Shown piece by piece: positions 22,501 to 34,440 of a stretch of DNA of 64,000 nt (positions are counted from its first letter, which is position 1; each line of letters starts with the position of its first letter). The notes beneath the pieces were generated by a model that made no database searches, had not been told where the DNA came from, and worked only from the letters and a program-made list of their open reading frames with translations. Location of the stretch: the NCBI GenBank assembly GCA_900074885.1, contig FJUW01000073.1:115604-179603 (forward strand), given 5' to 3'. Made by a program: the position numbers and the translations under genes. Source of the stretch: Rhynchosporium graminicola. Taxonomy: Eukaryota > Ascomycota > Leotiomycetes > Helotiales > Ploettnerulaceae.

Positions 22501-22645
22501 AAGCTTATCTATAGATAAATTCTGCTTATAGCCTCGCTTAAGAGATAGCTAAACGCGTATTATATTCGTTCTCTCTTATTACTAATAATAATAGTATCGA
22601 TCTCTAGCTTCGCTCGTAGGATACCCTCGAATTAGAAGTATAATC
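19600..22645 (-). pseudogene. Minus-strand Gypsy gag-pol relic
   Basis: Minus-strand translation shows gag sequence near 22636-22556 (FEGIL*AKLEID), reverse transcriptase LRFYIDYYKLNRIIKKDRY near 20900-20840, LDEFY-like YLNEFYSTYNNNILIY near 20600, and after a solo LTR insertion the frame resumes with LDIKKYEFEV near 20260. RNase H-like AIDKAFKKLKDIF follows near 20000. It is a RIP-decayed Gypsy copy whose 5' LTR and leader are at 23250-22771. Confidence 0.75.
20287..20490 (-). repeat. Solo TACCCG-family LTR inserted in Gypsy pol
   Basis: Interrupts the minus-strand reverse transcriptase between GLQLD-type sequence (near 20510) and KKYEFEV (near 20265). Matches the LTR copies at 7960-9476, 23046-23250 and 25140-25341. 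Confidence 0.75.
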
Positions 22646-22770
22646 TGTAACAGGGTTGAGGTTAGGCTCACATTAACTACGCCATCTGGACTAAGAGATC
22701 ACATTATTCAGCGCACGCTGAATACGCCTAACATCGTACATATATAACCGACTATCACGTGCCTATTAAA
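22646..22770 (-). repeat. Solo LTR of the mini-TRIM family
   Basis: 125 bp, in reverse orientation to the copy at 13919. On the plus strand it starts TGTAACAGGGTTGAGG and ends GTGCCTATTAAA. It sits where the Gypsy leader should meet gag, replacing about 270 bp that are present in the matching copy at 25838-26104. Confidence 0.8.
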
Positions 22771-23250
22771 ATATATCCTAGCGTTATTATAATTACTACT
22801 TATATAATAATCATATAAATAGCCAGATCTATTATATATAATCCGAGGCGTTTATCTTTATATTATAGATAAGATAGCCGGATCTACTATATATAGTCCG
22901 AGGCGTCTATCTTCGTATCGTAGGTATATATATAATAATAGTAAGACTAAGATACTAGCTTTCTTACGCACGCGTATTATCTATTACTCGAAAGCAAATC
23001 TTCTTTTACTTAGTTAAGAATATTAGAAATAAGTTAATTCAAATATTATAAAGCGAATATAAAGTATATAATATAAAAGCTTATCTATATTATAAGGAGA
23101 ATTAACTAAAGAGAGAACAGAGAAATAAGAGTCTCCCTTCGAAGAAAAGATAATCCCGCGGCTGCTAGTAGTAGTAGTATTAGCATACGTATAATAATAC
23201 GTCAGGTACTAGCGTAGACGCCTTAGGCGTTAAGTATACTAATGGGTGCA
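22771..23250 (-). repeat. Inverted arm: 5' LTR (23046-23250) plus leader of the minus Gypsy
   Basis: Reverse-complement match to 25140-25838. The LTR reads TGCACCCATTAGTATAC from 23250 leftward. The leader includes GCTTTCGAGTAATAG and GTAAGAAAGCTAGTATC, which the right arm shares. Confidence 0.75.
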
Positions 23251-25139
23251 ACCCGTCATAAATCTCCTAGGATCTAGAATCTAGTTCTGATTTACTAAAT
23301 TAGTATTATAGCTTTTCACTTTAATATAAAACGCGAAAGCTCTAAGTTATTCTTTACTAGTATCTATAAGATAAGCTTTATCTTATAAGATCATCTGGAT
23401 AATAATTCCCGTAAGGATCTCGATACTAAATAACTTATAGCTAAAAAGCTATCAGAATAATATTATACTCTTAAAGAAGCCTTTTCTAAGCGGGATTCTA
23501 ATATTCTTCTATTATATCGCTTATACGATTATAAAATTATCTTAGAGGCACTACTACCTAATATATATTAGCCTCTATATTAGTAGTCTATAGAGGAACT
23601 ATAAGTAACTAAGGAGTATCTTGTAAAGAACTTAAATAAGGGATTTATTAAATCTAGCTAAAGTCTTTTCGTATTACTTATACTATTCTTTAAGACAGCT
23701 AATAGAGGCTTATAGTTCTAAATCTCCTATCGTAAGCTTAATACGATCACCTGAAAGGATTTATATCTAATATCTAAGATCGATAAGCTTTGAGCTTATA
23801 TATCTAAAGCTATAGTTTTTAAAAAACTAGATATCTAAGTAATATTTAATTATATTTATATAGACTCTAAATCAGAGAAGTATATTATCTTCTGAACCCG
23901 CTTCGGATCTTATAAATATAAGTTACTATATTTCAAGCTCTACAATAGACTTAGTGTATACTAGCGATATATAAATAATATACTACTAGACTATCTAGAC
24001 TATTTCTATATAACTTACTTAGGTAATATTCTTATATACTCAGAAATGATCTAGGAATACGAGAAGTATATTAGATTTATACTATAATACTTAATAGATA
24101 CTAGACTCTAAGTAGATCTTAAGAAAAGCGAATGCTATATTACTTAGACTAAATACGTTAGATATATTATTACTATTAATAGAATCGAGCCAGATCCTGA
24201 GAAGGTAATACTATTAATAAACTAGAAGTATCCCGAAATAGTAATAGCTATAAAATTTTTCTTAGGATTCTATAGCTTCTACTATTAATTTATTTGGAAT
24301 TTCAGTCTTATCGCTAAATCTCTCTTAATACTTACTAAGCCTATATTACTATAGAATTTCACTAGCGATTATAAGAAATCCTTCGATAAGCTATAGTAAT
24401 AGCTACTATAGTACAGAAACTATATTATTTCGACTTAGAATTATAAACTAAACTAGAAACTATTATCTCTAATAGTAAAATAGCTAGAGTTATCTCTCAA
24501 TTATATAAAGATACCTAGTAGTATTTAATTAGATTCTATTTCTATATTCTTAATAGATATAAACTAAACTAGAAGATCTATAATAAAGAACTATATGCTA
24601 TTATTAAGTCCTTTCGGAAATAGAGATTTAAACTTATATTATTATAGTACTATACTAGCGTATATATAGACTATCGATCCTCAGAGTATGTTATAAATAC
24701 TAAGGTCTTAACTAGTAATTAAGCTAGATAGATAGAATTTCTACTCGAAGTTAACTTTCAAATTATATATATACTTAGTAAAGATAACGCTAAAGCTAAT
24801 ATCTTTAGCTATAAGAAGTAGAACTTAAAGATATAAGAATAGCAGGAATATAATAGTAGATCTCGGGTTTTATAACTACTAGATCGCTTAGATCTTAGGA
24901 TTAATACGAAATTAGCTAAATATTTCGTTAATTAGATAAGTTATATATACTTAATATCCTTAGGTATCGATATACTATTAGAACTTATATATAACTATTT
25001 TAATCTTATTAAGAAATTGAACTTATCTAACTAAGAATTATTCTCTAATAAACAGAATATATTAGAAAATAGTTATATTATTAATAATAGATTACTACTT
25101 TATAATAGTTATTTATATTTATAACGCTATATATCGGGT
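23251..25139 (+). pseudogene. Gypsy reverse transcriptase/RNase H fragment between inverted LTR arms
   Basis: Plus-strand translation gives PLYRLYDYKI near 23510, FKKLDI near 23818, SYKYKLLYFKLYN near 23910 and the catalytic-site relic YITYLGNILIYSE near 24010 (DD changed to GN). RNase H-like KNYMLL follows near 24580. It is cut on the left by the inverted LTR at 23250 and on the right by the LTR at 25140. Stops are numerous. Confidence 0.75.
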
Positions 25140-26196
25140 TATACCCGTTAGTATGCTTAACGCCTAAGGCGTCCACGCTAGTACTGACGTATTATTATAC
25201 GTATTCTAATACTACTGCTACTAGCGGCTGTAGTATTATCTTTTCTTCGAAGGGAGACTCTTATTTCTTCTTTCCCTCTTTAGTTAATTCAGCTTATAAT
25301 ATAGATAAGCTTTTATATTATATACTTTATATTCGCTTTATAATATTAGAATTAACTTATTACTAATATTCTTAACTAAATAAAAGAAGATTTGCTTTCG
25401 AGTTATAGATAATACGCGTGCGTAAGAAAGCTAGTATCTTAGTCTTACTATTACTATACGTATACTTATAATATAAAGATAGACGCCTTAGACTATATAT
25501 AGTAGACCTTGCTGCTTTACTTATACTTAATATTCTTAATTAAATAAAAGAGGATCTGCTTTCGAGCGGTAGATAATACGTGTATATAAGAAAGCTAGTA
25601 CCTTAGCCTTACTATTATTACATGTATACTTACGATACGAAGATAGACGCCTCGGACTATATATATTAGATCCGGCTATCTTACTTACGATATAGAGATA
25701 GACGCCTCGGAGTACTTACAATAGATCCGGCTACTTTACTTATAATATAAAATAGATACTTCGAATTATATATAATAGATCTGGCTATTTATATAACTAT
25801 TATATAGATAGTAATTATAATAACGCTAGGATATATAGTTCATAATAGCAGAAGAATAGCCTCTCTAGTAGCTACTAGATACCTTCGAGGCATAAAGACG
25901 ATAAGTTATTAAGCTAGTAGTATAATAAGTAAGTTCGATAGCTACCTTAGCCGATAGGATCGAAGATATAGAATAATAAAACGTATAGCTAGTGCTACTA
26001 GTAGTACTAACCCTAAATAATATAATATAGTCGATAACTTCGGAGCTAACTATAGCTATAAAGTAATATATATCGAAACCTGAAAAGTTCGATAATACTA
26101 ACTTAGCTCTATACTTCTAATTCGAGGGTATCCTATGAGCGAAGCTAGAGATCGATATCACTACTATTAGTAATAAAAGAGAACGAATATAATACG
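25140..26196 (+). mobile_element. Plus-strand Gypsy 5' fragment: LTR, leader, gag
   Basis: LTR 25140-25341, leader to about 25840 with a partial internal tandem duplication, then gag-like sequence: KPEKFDNTNLALYF near 26070 and FEGIL*AKLEIDITTISNK near 26110-26170. It is the same family as the minus copy that begins at 23250, in the opposite orientation. The match ends at 26196, where unrelated sequence begins. Confidence 0.7.
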
Positions 26197-28191
26197 CTAT
26201 TCCGGACGCCTTGTCGCGAAGGGAGCAGGATACGTTAGGTGAGGACGATAGAGGGTCTCGATTTCGCAGATTTCTCGAACCGGATTCCGTGAAAGACTAG
26301 CCGGCACTTGACGGGGAGTAGTAGTTACTACTATAGTATTAGACTTCCTAGCGATATAATTTGATACGATAATAGCTCTAGTTATTATAGCACTAGATAC
26401 TCTAGTAATATAATCCGACACGATCCCCCCTACTAATCAGTGGGACTCCGAGGGACCCTTCTAGGATAAATAACTAAACGAATACTAGGAAAAGGCGGTC
26501 GAAAACGATATAACGTATAAAACCGTACTCTATACTATTCAGAGCGGAGCCCGGTTATTACCTAGCGAAAGTAAGCTTAAAGTGCAAGTAGAAGACTATA
26601 GTATCGATACGAAAGGAAGACTACGTTATCAGGGCAAATTATAAGTACTAAGAACTGCATATTCTATAGACTCCGCGGAAGATATAGCGGGAGATAATAT
26701 ACTAAGAACGAAGTTGATCTAATCTATTTATAACGTACTGATATATAGGTATCCCGGGAGGGACTCTATTGCTTTTATACTAGGAAGGTAATTCTACTAG
26801 CTTTTATAATCGAAATATATCTAATAATTCTTAAGGAACTGCGACTACTATAGAAGAAATAAGGTATAGAGAGAATATAAACACGGACTCCTTCGATTAC
26901 TACTAGTACTCGACTAATTCTTCTAGGAGATCTTAATAGACTTTATAACTGATTTACTAAACTCTTAAGGGAACTAATACCTTTAGGTAATTAAGGATAG
27001 ATTAAGTAAGTCTATTATATTAGAGGCGATACTTAATATAAAAGCAGAAGAGTACGCGGAGAGGTTTATAGACTACTAGGTATATTACTATAGTATGCTA
27101 AAAGCTATTATAAGCGATAGAGGAACGAATTAGATGAGTATATTCTGGAAGACGTTTTGTCGACTTTTAGGCGTATACTAGAGATTAAGCTTCGTATACT
27201 ACTTATAAATAGATAGAGGCCTAGAGAGACTAAATTAAGAGGTATAAGCTTTTTTACGAAATTTTATTAATTAAGAGTAGTCGGACTAGAAGAAGTAGCT
27301 CCCTATAGTATAACTCGCGTTAAATAGCTAATATTAAGCGGGACTCGGAATAAGTCTATTCTTCGCAACGAATAGCTACGAAGCGCTATTCCTTATACTA
27401 TTAGAACTAGAGACCGAGTAAAATACTAAACTTAGGTCGAGTGAAAGAGCTAGAGCTTTTATTACGAAGATAAAGAATATTACTAAGTTATACTAGGTAA
27501 ATATAGCTAAGGCTACGTAGAAATAAGAGAATAATACTAATAAAACTAAGACTCTAGTATTAATCTACTAAAAAGGTAATAAGGTATAGCTAGACTTACG
27601 TAACTACTAAACGGACCGTCCGAAGAGGAGCTTAGATACTAAATATACTAAATATATAGTAGAAGAAGTACTTTCGCTATTATCCGTATGATTATCCGGG
27701 ATCCTCGGGAATATCTACTTAGTATTTTATACGGATTTACTACGACTTACTAGTAACGACCTCTTAATAAGGTAAGAGACTAATAATAAATAACCGGATC
27801 TAGTCTTATTTAAGACGCACGAAGAGTTTTCGATAGAACAGATCCTTTATATAAGAGATAAGAAGAGAGAAAGAGGAAAGTTTAGGGAAGTACTTATAAA
27901 ATAGTTAAATTACTATAAACTAATATAGGAACCCTTAGAAAACTTAGCGGACTCTGTAGCTTTAGACGAATACGAGCTGAAGTATAGGGACGCTAATATA
28001 TATAATAGACCCTTATCTAAATAGGAAAAGAAGACGAAAAGGGAAAAGCGAAACTCTAAGTAGGAGGAAGCGGACCCCGGGGGAAATAATAAGGAGAGAG
28101 TAGTTAATAGGGATAAAAAGAGGAGGGAGGGTTTCTGATATAATTTAGTCGGGAGCTAGGCGTTTTCTAATAGAAGAAGTTATATCTTTAT

Positions 28192-28210
28192 AAAAAAAAA
28201 AAAAAAAAAA
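28192..28210 (+). repeat. A19 homopolymer
   Basis: Nineteen consecutive A downstream of the integrase/chromodomain frame. It could be a retroposed poly(A) tail or simple slippage; there is no target duplication that decides it. Confidence 0.6.
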
Positions 28211-29070
28211 GATCGATTTTAGAATTTGATTTTAGATTTTTAATTCTTAAGAAGAAAACGCTACGGAAAGGATACGTATTCTACTATATTTCCTACGGAG
28301 TCCCTAGGAGGCTCGGCGGGGTCCTAAAACGAGAGCTAGAGATACTCTACTAGTACTAAAAGAGAGTAAGCTAACGAAAAACAAGCGGAGTCCGATAATA
28401 ACTTACGTTTAACTCTATTAGGTAATAATAGTAATAATAGAAGTAGTGACCTCGGAAGCTAGGGGATTATAAAATATTAGTTACTAATAAGGAATAAGCA
28501 GGGACCGAATAAACTTACGCGGAGAGAAGACTAGAGGATTAGAGGGGCTTAAGGGCTTTCTAGGCCTTTAAGACTTTAATAAGATCGATATAAGTATTAT
28601 TTCTAAATAGAGTATAAGGCGACGAAAAATAGGCGGAGTATAATACTTACTTATTAGTATCAGTAGAATAAGTCTAAACGGAGTAGGAGATTTAAGGACT
28701 ATTACGTAAGCTAACTATTTTCGCGCGGAATCCGGGGAAAACTTATAAGTTCTTATAATTCTTCTTCTTATCCTTATAGCGGATAAAGGATCAGGAGCGA
28801 TTCGACTGAGTTTATTAGGATTCCGTTCGAGAACGGGCGGGGTATAGTACTTATAGCTTAGTCGATATAATTAGAGCCCGAGAGGGTATAAGTAATATAG
28901 TAAATAATAAGAGATATCTGACTCCGCTAGTTTTAGCGCGGACTCTAATAGTATTATAGTAGGATATTTAATATATTTTTTCTTTTAATAGAAGGAGAGG
29001 AGGGACTTACCTTACTATAGTTATAGTTATTAAATAGAAGAATGAAGAGGAGTCTAAAGAAGTAGAAAGT

Positions 29071-29290
29071 CTCTTCTTTTATAACGTCCTAGCCGGATCG
29101 AGCGATAATAAGAGCGGAGCGCTAGCCTAATGCGGCGAGATAATAACAAAGGAAGCGAATAATAATAGAAGGAAGTATAATAATACTTTTATAACGTATT
29201 AGCTAGATCGAGCGATAATAGAAGCGGAGCGCTAGCTTAATGCGGCGGGATTATAATAAAGGAAGCGAACGATAATAGTAGAACGCTTAT
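29071..29290. repeat. Two 110-bp tandem repeats
   Basis: GATCGAGCGATAATA and GCGGAGCGCTAGC recur with a 110-bp period (AGCCGGATCG at 29091, AGCTAGATCG at 29201), differing by transitions. Confidence 0.75.
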
Positions 29291-29372
29291 CGTTTAGTAA
29301 TAGAACGCGGTTATGAACTACAGGGGGATTCTATAACTATTTATTATAAGTCTCCGCTAGAAAACAAGCGGG

Positions 29373-29569
29373 AGGAGGGGAGTAATATAAGAGTTAAGCC
29401 CTTAGGTTATAGTGCTAGTATTACTAGTACAACTCGCTGACTAAGGCTCGGTTAAGCCTTAGTATTGCGCACTTTTTCTTGCGGCTTCCGGTTAGATTCT
29501 TACTCTCTCCTTATCGAACTTGTTGAATACTACCATGAACCCTCGTGTATATATTGTTCACCCGTGACA
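29373..29569 (+). repeat. Probable 3' LTR of the preceding Gypsy fragment
   Basis: A purine tract (GCGGGAGGAGGGGAG) ends at about 29372. The following ~197 bp end in CACCCGTGACA, a plausible LTR end. No partner copy exists in the window. Confidence 0.4.
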
Positions 29570-32270
29570 ATATACTAGTAGTTAAGAAAGTAAGAAATCC
29601 AAAAGGGAGACCTTACGGAGACTATTAGATAATTAATAGTAGGACTATAAGAAAAATATACCTTTTACTAAATACTTAGTACTTACGGGATAAGCTAGCT
29701 AAAGTAAAGATATATACTAAGTTATATTAATATAACGCGTTTAATTTAATCCGAATTAAGAAGGGATATAAGTAGAAGACTGCTTTCGTATTACCTTTAG
29801 GGCTATAGGAATATATAGTAATACTGTTCGGCTTAACTAATGCCTAGCTATATATTAAAGGCAGAATAATAATATTCTTAAGGACTTTATTAGGAAATTC
29901 GCTATATACTACCTAGATAATATTTTAGTATACTCGGAGACTATCCAGGTATACTAGAGCTACTTTACTTAAGTTATAGAAGTATTATATAAAGTAGATT
30001 CTAGACTAAAGATATCGAAATATGAATTCTTAGTTAAGTAAGTTACTTTTCTAAGGTATATTATTTACTTAGAAGAGATAAGTATTAACCCGGAGAAAAT
30101 CAGAGCTATAAAGGAATAAGAGTCTCTAAAGAATGTTAAGAGTATATAGTTATAATTAGGTTTTACTAACTTCTACTAATAGTTTATTAGAGACTATTCT
30201 AAGATCGCTAAACTACTCACGAGCTTAATAAAGAAGAGCGTTCCTTTCATATAGACTAGCTAGTATAAGGAGGCCTTCTAGAGGATTAAGTAAGAATTCA
30301 TAAAAGAACTAATCTTATATAGTTTCGACGAAAAAAAGGAAAATATAATAGAAATAGATACCTCTGATACTTATACTAGCGTAGTATACCTGCAGCGAGA
30401 TAATAAAGGATAACTATACCTAGTCGCTTACTTTTCAGAAAAAATATCTCTAGCTAAATAGAATTATAATATCTATAAGAAGGAACTTATAGCGATTATT
30501 AAAGTACTTAAATACTAGAAAATATACTTATAAGAAGCTAAGTTCCTAGTTATCGTCTATACTAACTATATAAATCTTCGAACCTTTATAACTACTAAGG
30601 TCTTAGATAATCGTTAATTAGCTCGATAGTCAGAGGAACTCGCCTCTTTTAACTTAGTTATTAAGTATATATAGGGAAAAGATAATACACGAGCAGATAC
30701 TCTAAGCAGATTACTAGGTTATAAAGATAATAAGGTCTATAATAAGACTGCCTTATTTAGATAGCTAGATAATAGAGATATAGTTACTAATATTAGAGAA
30801 GCTACTATAATTAAGTAAGAAATTAAGGGACCTTAGTATAATACCTTAAAGGAGGCCTAGAAGAAGAATAGAATATCCTTAGATAAGACTAAGGAACTTA
30901 TTATAAGGAATATAATTAAGAATAAGATTATACGAGTTAATAGGAAAGTTTAGCTTCCGCTAAGCTTAGTAGAAATATATATTAAAGAATAATATAAGCT
31001 TCTCGTATATAGATACTAAGGGATACGAAGAACGTATCTAATGATTTCAAAAAACTACTAGTCGGAAAGATTCCGCTAAGTAATTAAAGAAGTACTAGCT
31101 AACTATAGTACTTATATTAGAAATAAGTCTTTCTGATATATACCTTATAAGCAGATAATTATAATACTAATATTACTAATATCTTGGAAATCGATATCAT
31201 AGGACTTCATAGGGCTATTACTACTATCGAAGGACCCGGTCACGGGAGTTAGCTATAATATAATACTTATTATTATAGAAAGACTTACTAAGTATATAAT
31301 CTTAGTACTAATCTTATCTACTCTTATAGCTAAATACTTAGTATAAGCATACCTTAAGAAAGTAGTCTCTAAGTACGGAGTACCAGAAGAAATCGTATCA
31401 GATCGAGATAAGTTATTTATATTAAAATTCTGGAATACTTTAATAGGGTTCTTAGGGACTAAACGATAACTATTAATAGCTTTCTATCCTTAGACTAATA
31501 GAGGAAATAAAAGAATAAACTAAGTAGTTAAAGTATACTTACGTTACTATATTAACTATTTATAAAATAATTAGATAGAATTACTATTACTTATAGAATT
31601 CATATATAATAGCTCGATTACGGAAATAATAAAAGTTATACTATTCTTCGCGAATTATAGTTACGAACCTATCGCTTATAGAGAACTTAACTTAATAATT
31701 AAGGATAATAATATAGCTCGTATCTAGGTCCGAAATATCTAGGACCTTTATAAGGAACTCGCAGAAGAACTCTAGTTTATAGTAGAGAAGAATATATACT
31801 ATTATAATAAGAATTATAATTAGGAGCTAACGCTATAGGAAGGGGATAAGGTTTACTTTCTACGAAAAAATATTAATAAATAGAGACTAAGTAATAAGTT
31901 AGACTATAAGAAACTTAGACCTTTTAAAGTTAAATATATTAAAGAACCTTTGAATTATAAACTCTAGCTACTAGCTATAATAAAGAAGATATTCCTAATA
32001 TTCTATATATCCTTATAAGAAAAAGTACTACCGGGAGCACTACTAGCCCCGAAGATATATGCTGAACTAGTTAACTTACTCGTAGAATACGATATAGAGG
32101 AGCTACTAGATTATTAATATAAACGAGATATTATTAGATACCTAGTGAAATAAAAGAACTATCTATATTCGGAAAATATATAGGAACTTAAGTTAAGCTT
32201 TTACTACTTAGTATTACTAGCTAATTTCTATCGATAAAACCTAGATCTGCTTAGAGCAAGTCCGTAGGGT
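29570..32270 (+). pseudogene. Chromovirus pol relic (RT, RNase H, integrase, chromodomain)
   Basis: Plus-strand translation gives YYLDNILVYSETI near 29910 (reverse transcriptase YLDD relic), YNIYKKELIAIIK near 30470 (RNase H), KYGVPEEIVSDRDKLF near 31372 (integrase core with the D of SDRD), and EYDIEELLDYQYKRD then YLVK*KNYLYSE near 32090-32170 (chromodomain with Trp as stop). The gag and protease end is missing. The 3' LTR is at 32892-33387. Confidence 0.8.
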
Positions 32271-32799
32271 CGAAAGGAAAGTTGACCGTTAGGTCGAACA
32301 AGGGGTCGATAAGGATATCGGAACTAGAGGGTTCCGCGCCTACTAACTTATTATTATTAGATACCTTCTCCTTTTCCTATTTCTCTTTTTCTTCCTTTTC
32401 TAGAGCTTTAAGAGTATCGAGCTTAGCTATCGAGTTCAGACTAGTAGTAATTATCTTTTATTACCTTTCGTATAAGAAACGTTTCTATTTCTTTAACCTT
32501 ATAATTCGTATATAGAACTTAGCTATAGCTAAATCTTCCTTATCTTCTAATTTTTTAATTTAGGAATCTAGACTTTCCTATTCAGAAGCTATAAGTTTCA
32601 GATCCCTTATACGAATATCGCAGGATTTATTTAATCGAGCGTAATAACTATACTAAGTTAATTTAAGGTCGCGAGGCGATATATACTCTTTATATTCCGC
32701 CTTTTCATATCTAGTATATAGTACTATAATTTTACTACTTAATTCTATTTATCTTCCGAGTATAATATAATCGACTTATTTAGTTAAGCGTTTAGGGGG
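32240..32799 (-). pseudogene. Antisense accessory ORF of the chromovirus
   Basis: Between pol and the 3' LTR the minus strand reads MPPKRLTK*VDYIILGR from 32799, then a helical stretch with RIIRLKKQKRFLYERQ, a short acidic segment (KLDTLKALEKEEKEK) and DPLFDLTVNFPFD. This resembles the small coiled-coil proteins often predicted in fungal genomes with the pattern RLRKQxRxLxxRxxxMxxRGLxSLDELE. It is broken by TAG codons at Gln positions. It lies opposite to the retroelement genes. The family resemblance is from memory and is tentative. Confidence 0.45.
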
Positions 32800-32891
32800 C
32801 ATAATAAAAGAAGAAGATAGCTATAAGTAGATATCGATATTTCCTTAGGTATACTTAAGCGTAGGGACACGCTAAGATAGAAAGGGGATAG

Positions 32892-33387
32892 TGTTACGAA
32901 TCGGCCTAGTTCTTAGCACTAAAACTATCCTAGTACTAGAATACTAATAGTACTACCTAGTAGTAAGTACTAGATGAGTTTTAGTACTAATAAGAGAGTT
33001 AGTACTGTTACAAGGAGGGTACTAATACGGTTATAGTATAAACAGCGAGTAGTACTATACGCCTACTTGTATTATAGTAATAATAGTATTATAGCTATAG
33101 GTAATCCGGGATCACGTGATATACTAGACTACTAGATAAGTCGCGAGGGCTTATACGCTCTGTAAGACGGTCTTATATAGCTAGCATAAGGGAACGAAGG
33201 CTCTATATAAGACTAGTACTTCTGCTATTAGATAGGAGCTTCGTGCTCAAATTCATATAGTAATTAACACCTGCTTATAACGTCTTAATTCTAATTAAGA
33301 ACTGAATTTCTTATTTACTTTACTTTATAGCTGATAATAACTGACGAGCCTGTATACCGCGTACTAGTCAGAACTAGGAACGTTACA
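32892..33387 (+). repeat. 3' LTR of the chromovirus (496 bp)
   Basis: Begins TGTTACGAATCGG after a purine tract (AGAAAGGGGATAG) and ends GGAACGTTACA. Internal TATATAAG-type sequence near 33214. No second copy in the window, so the element is 5'-truncated or its 5' LTR was lost. Confidence 0.65.
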
Positions 33388-34167
33388 GTAAGCTATAAGC
33401 TGTTATTATATATAGATAATTACGCTTACTCTCGATTAACTTCTATATTTATAACTACTCTTTAATATCGAATAATACCAATAAAGCTTAGAATTAAGCT
33501 TATTAAATAAATAGAGAAGCTCTATAACTAGACTTTTATTATACTTTAGCTTAAGGGAAGGCGCGAATATAATATAAGTAACATATACAATACGCTGCCG
33601 AAAGCGTTATAGCTGGAACTAGTAAGGATACTATAGATATATATATTATAGCTCCGTTAGACCCATATACCTTACCTTATTACTATTCCTAACTCTAAGG
33701 CAGGAGAGAACTTACTAGCAATATGACTATTATTATAAGGTCGATTAATATATAAGATTATAGTAGTACTACTACGATAGTTAGTATAGGTAACTCGTTA
33801 AGTAAACTATATAGCAATCGATAGAGGAGTGCTACTTACGGACTAAGTAATTATTATAGTTAAAGAGAGAAGGGTTTTTATTTTGATAAACCCTTTCCTT
33901 TATATTTTTTACGCTTTACTTAAACTCGCCTCCTGCTATAAATAGATAAAGTAATAATAACTCACTGCCTGACTTAGAACCTATAATTAATATAGTACTA
34001 TTACTATAATATAACTAGTTAGTTACTATTAAAGAAATCATTATTATTAAAGAATCGCTAGTATCTATTACGCGAACTTTAATAAAAATAGTTATAATAA
34101 AGACTAGTTGCTAATACTAAATAAATATCTTCTAAGCTTAGGATTAAGCTCTTCTTAAGAGGGGGGT
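33388..34167 (+). other. Decayed 3' interior of an outer Gypsy element
   Basis: AT-rich, with no readable protein. It ends in a polypurine tract (AAGAGGGGGG at 34157-34166) directly before the LTR at 34168. Confidence 0.5.
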
Positions 34168-34440
34168 TAACATAATAATAGCTTATCTGAAGGTCATGTA
34201 AGTAGAAGGATAGGAACCGGGACTTAAGTTCCTAAGTATCCCGGTATAGTTAGTAGCCGACTCGGTATAGTATCGGACTAGTACTAGTATATATATATAA
34301 GGGGCCCCATACTCTATTTCTCTTCTTCTTCTTTCCTTATCTTCTTATTTTCTTGGTAGTAGACTATATAAGATCGCTCTTAGCTTTCCTACTTGTTTTA
34401 TCCCTGCTCGTATACCGCCTTGAGTCTTATGTCGTTTTAT
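34168..34440 (+). repeat. 3' LTR of the outer Gypsy (pairs with 18592)
   Basis: Begins TAACATAATAATAGC and shares ~230 bp with 18592-18830. Its last ~82 bp (from GTAGTAGACTATATAAG onward) match the minus-strand end of the TRIM LTRs at 8135 and 9236, so the TRIM and this Gypsy share R-U5 sequence. Confidence 0.75.

Larger units (their letters stand above)
26197..29371 (+). pseudogene. Gypsy RNase H/integrase/chromodomain fragment with long 3' tail
   Basis: Plus-strand frames show an H2C2-like region (YPGRDSIAF near 26750, LRNCDYYRRNKV near 26830), the integrase core (LSKSIILE near 27007, MLKAIISDRGTN near 27093) and a chromodomain: EEFSIEQILYIRDKK near 27820, K*LNYYK near 27900 with Trp turned to TAG, then EPLENL and SVALDEYE. 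From 28150 to 29371 no protein is seen; there is a run of 19 A at 28192-28210 and a 110-bp tandem duplication. Confidence 0.75.

Noticed and set aside
28192..28210. A19 run as the tail of a LINE or processed gene
   Set aside because: No LINE reverse transcriptase and no target duplication around it; recorded only as a homopolymer.
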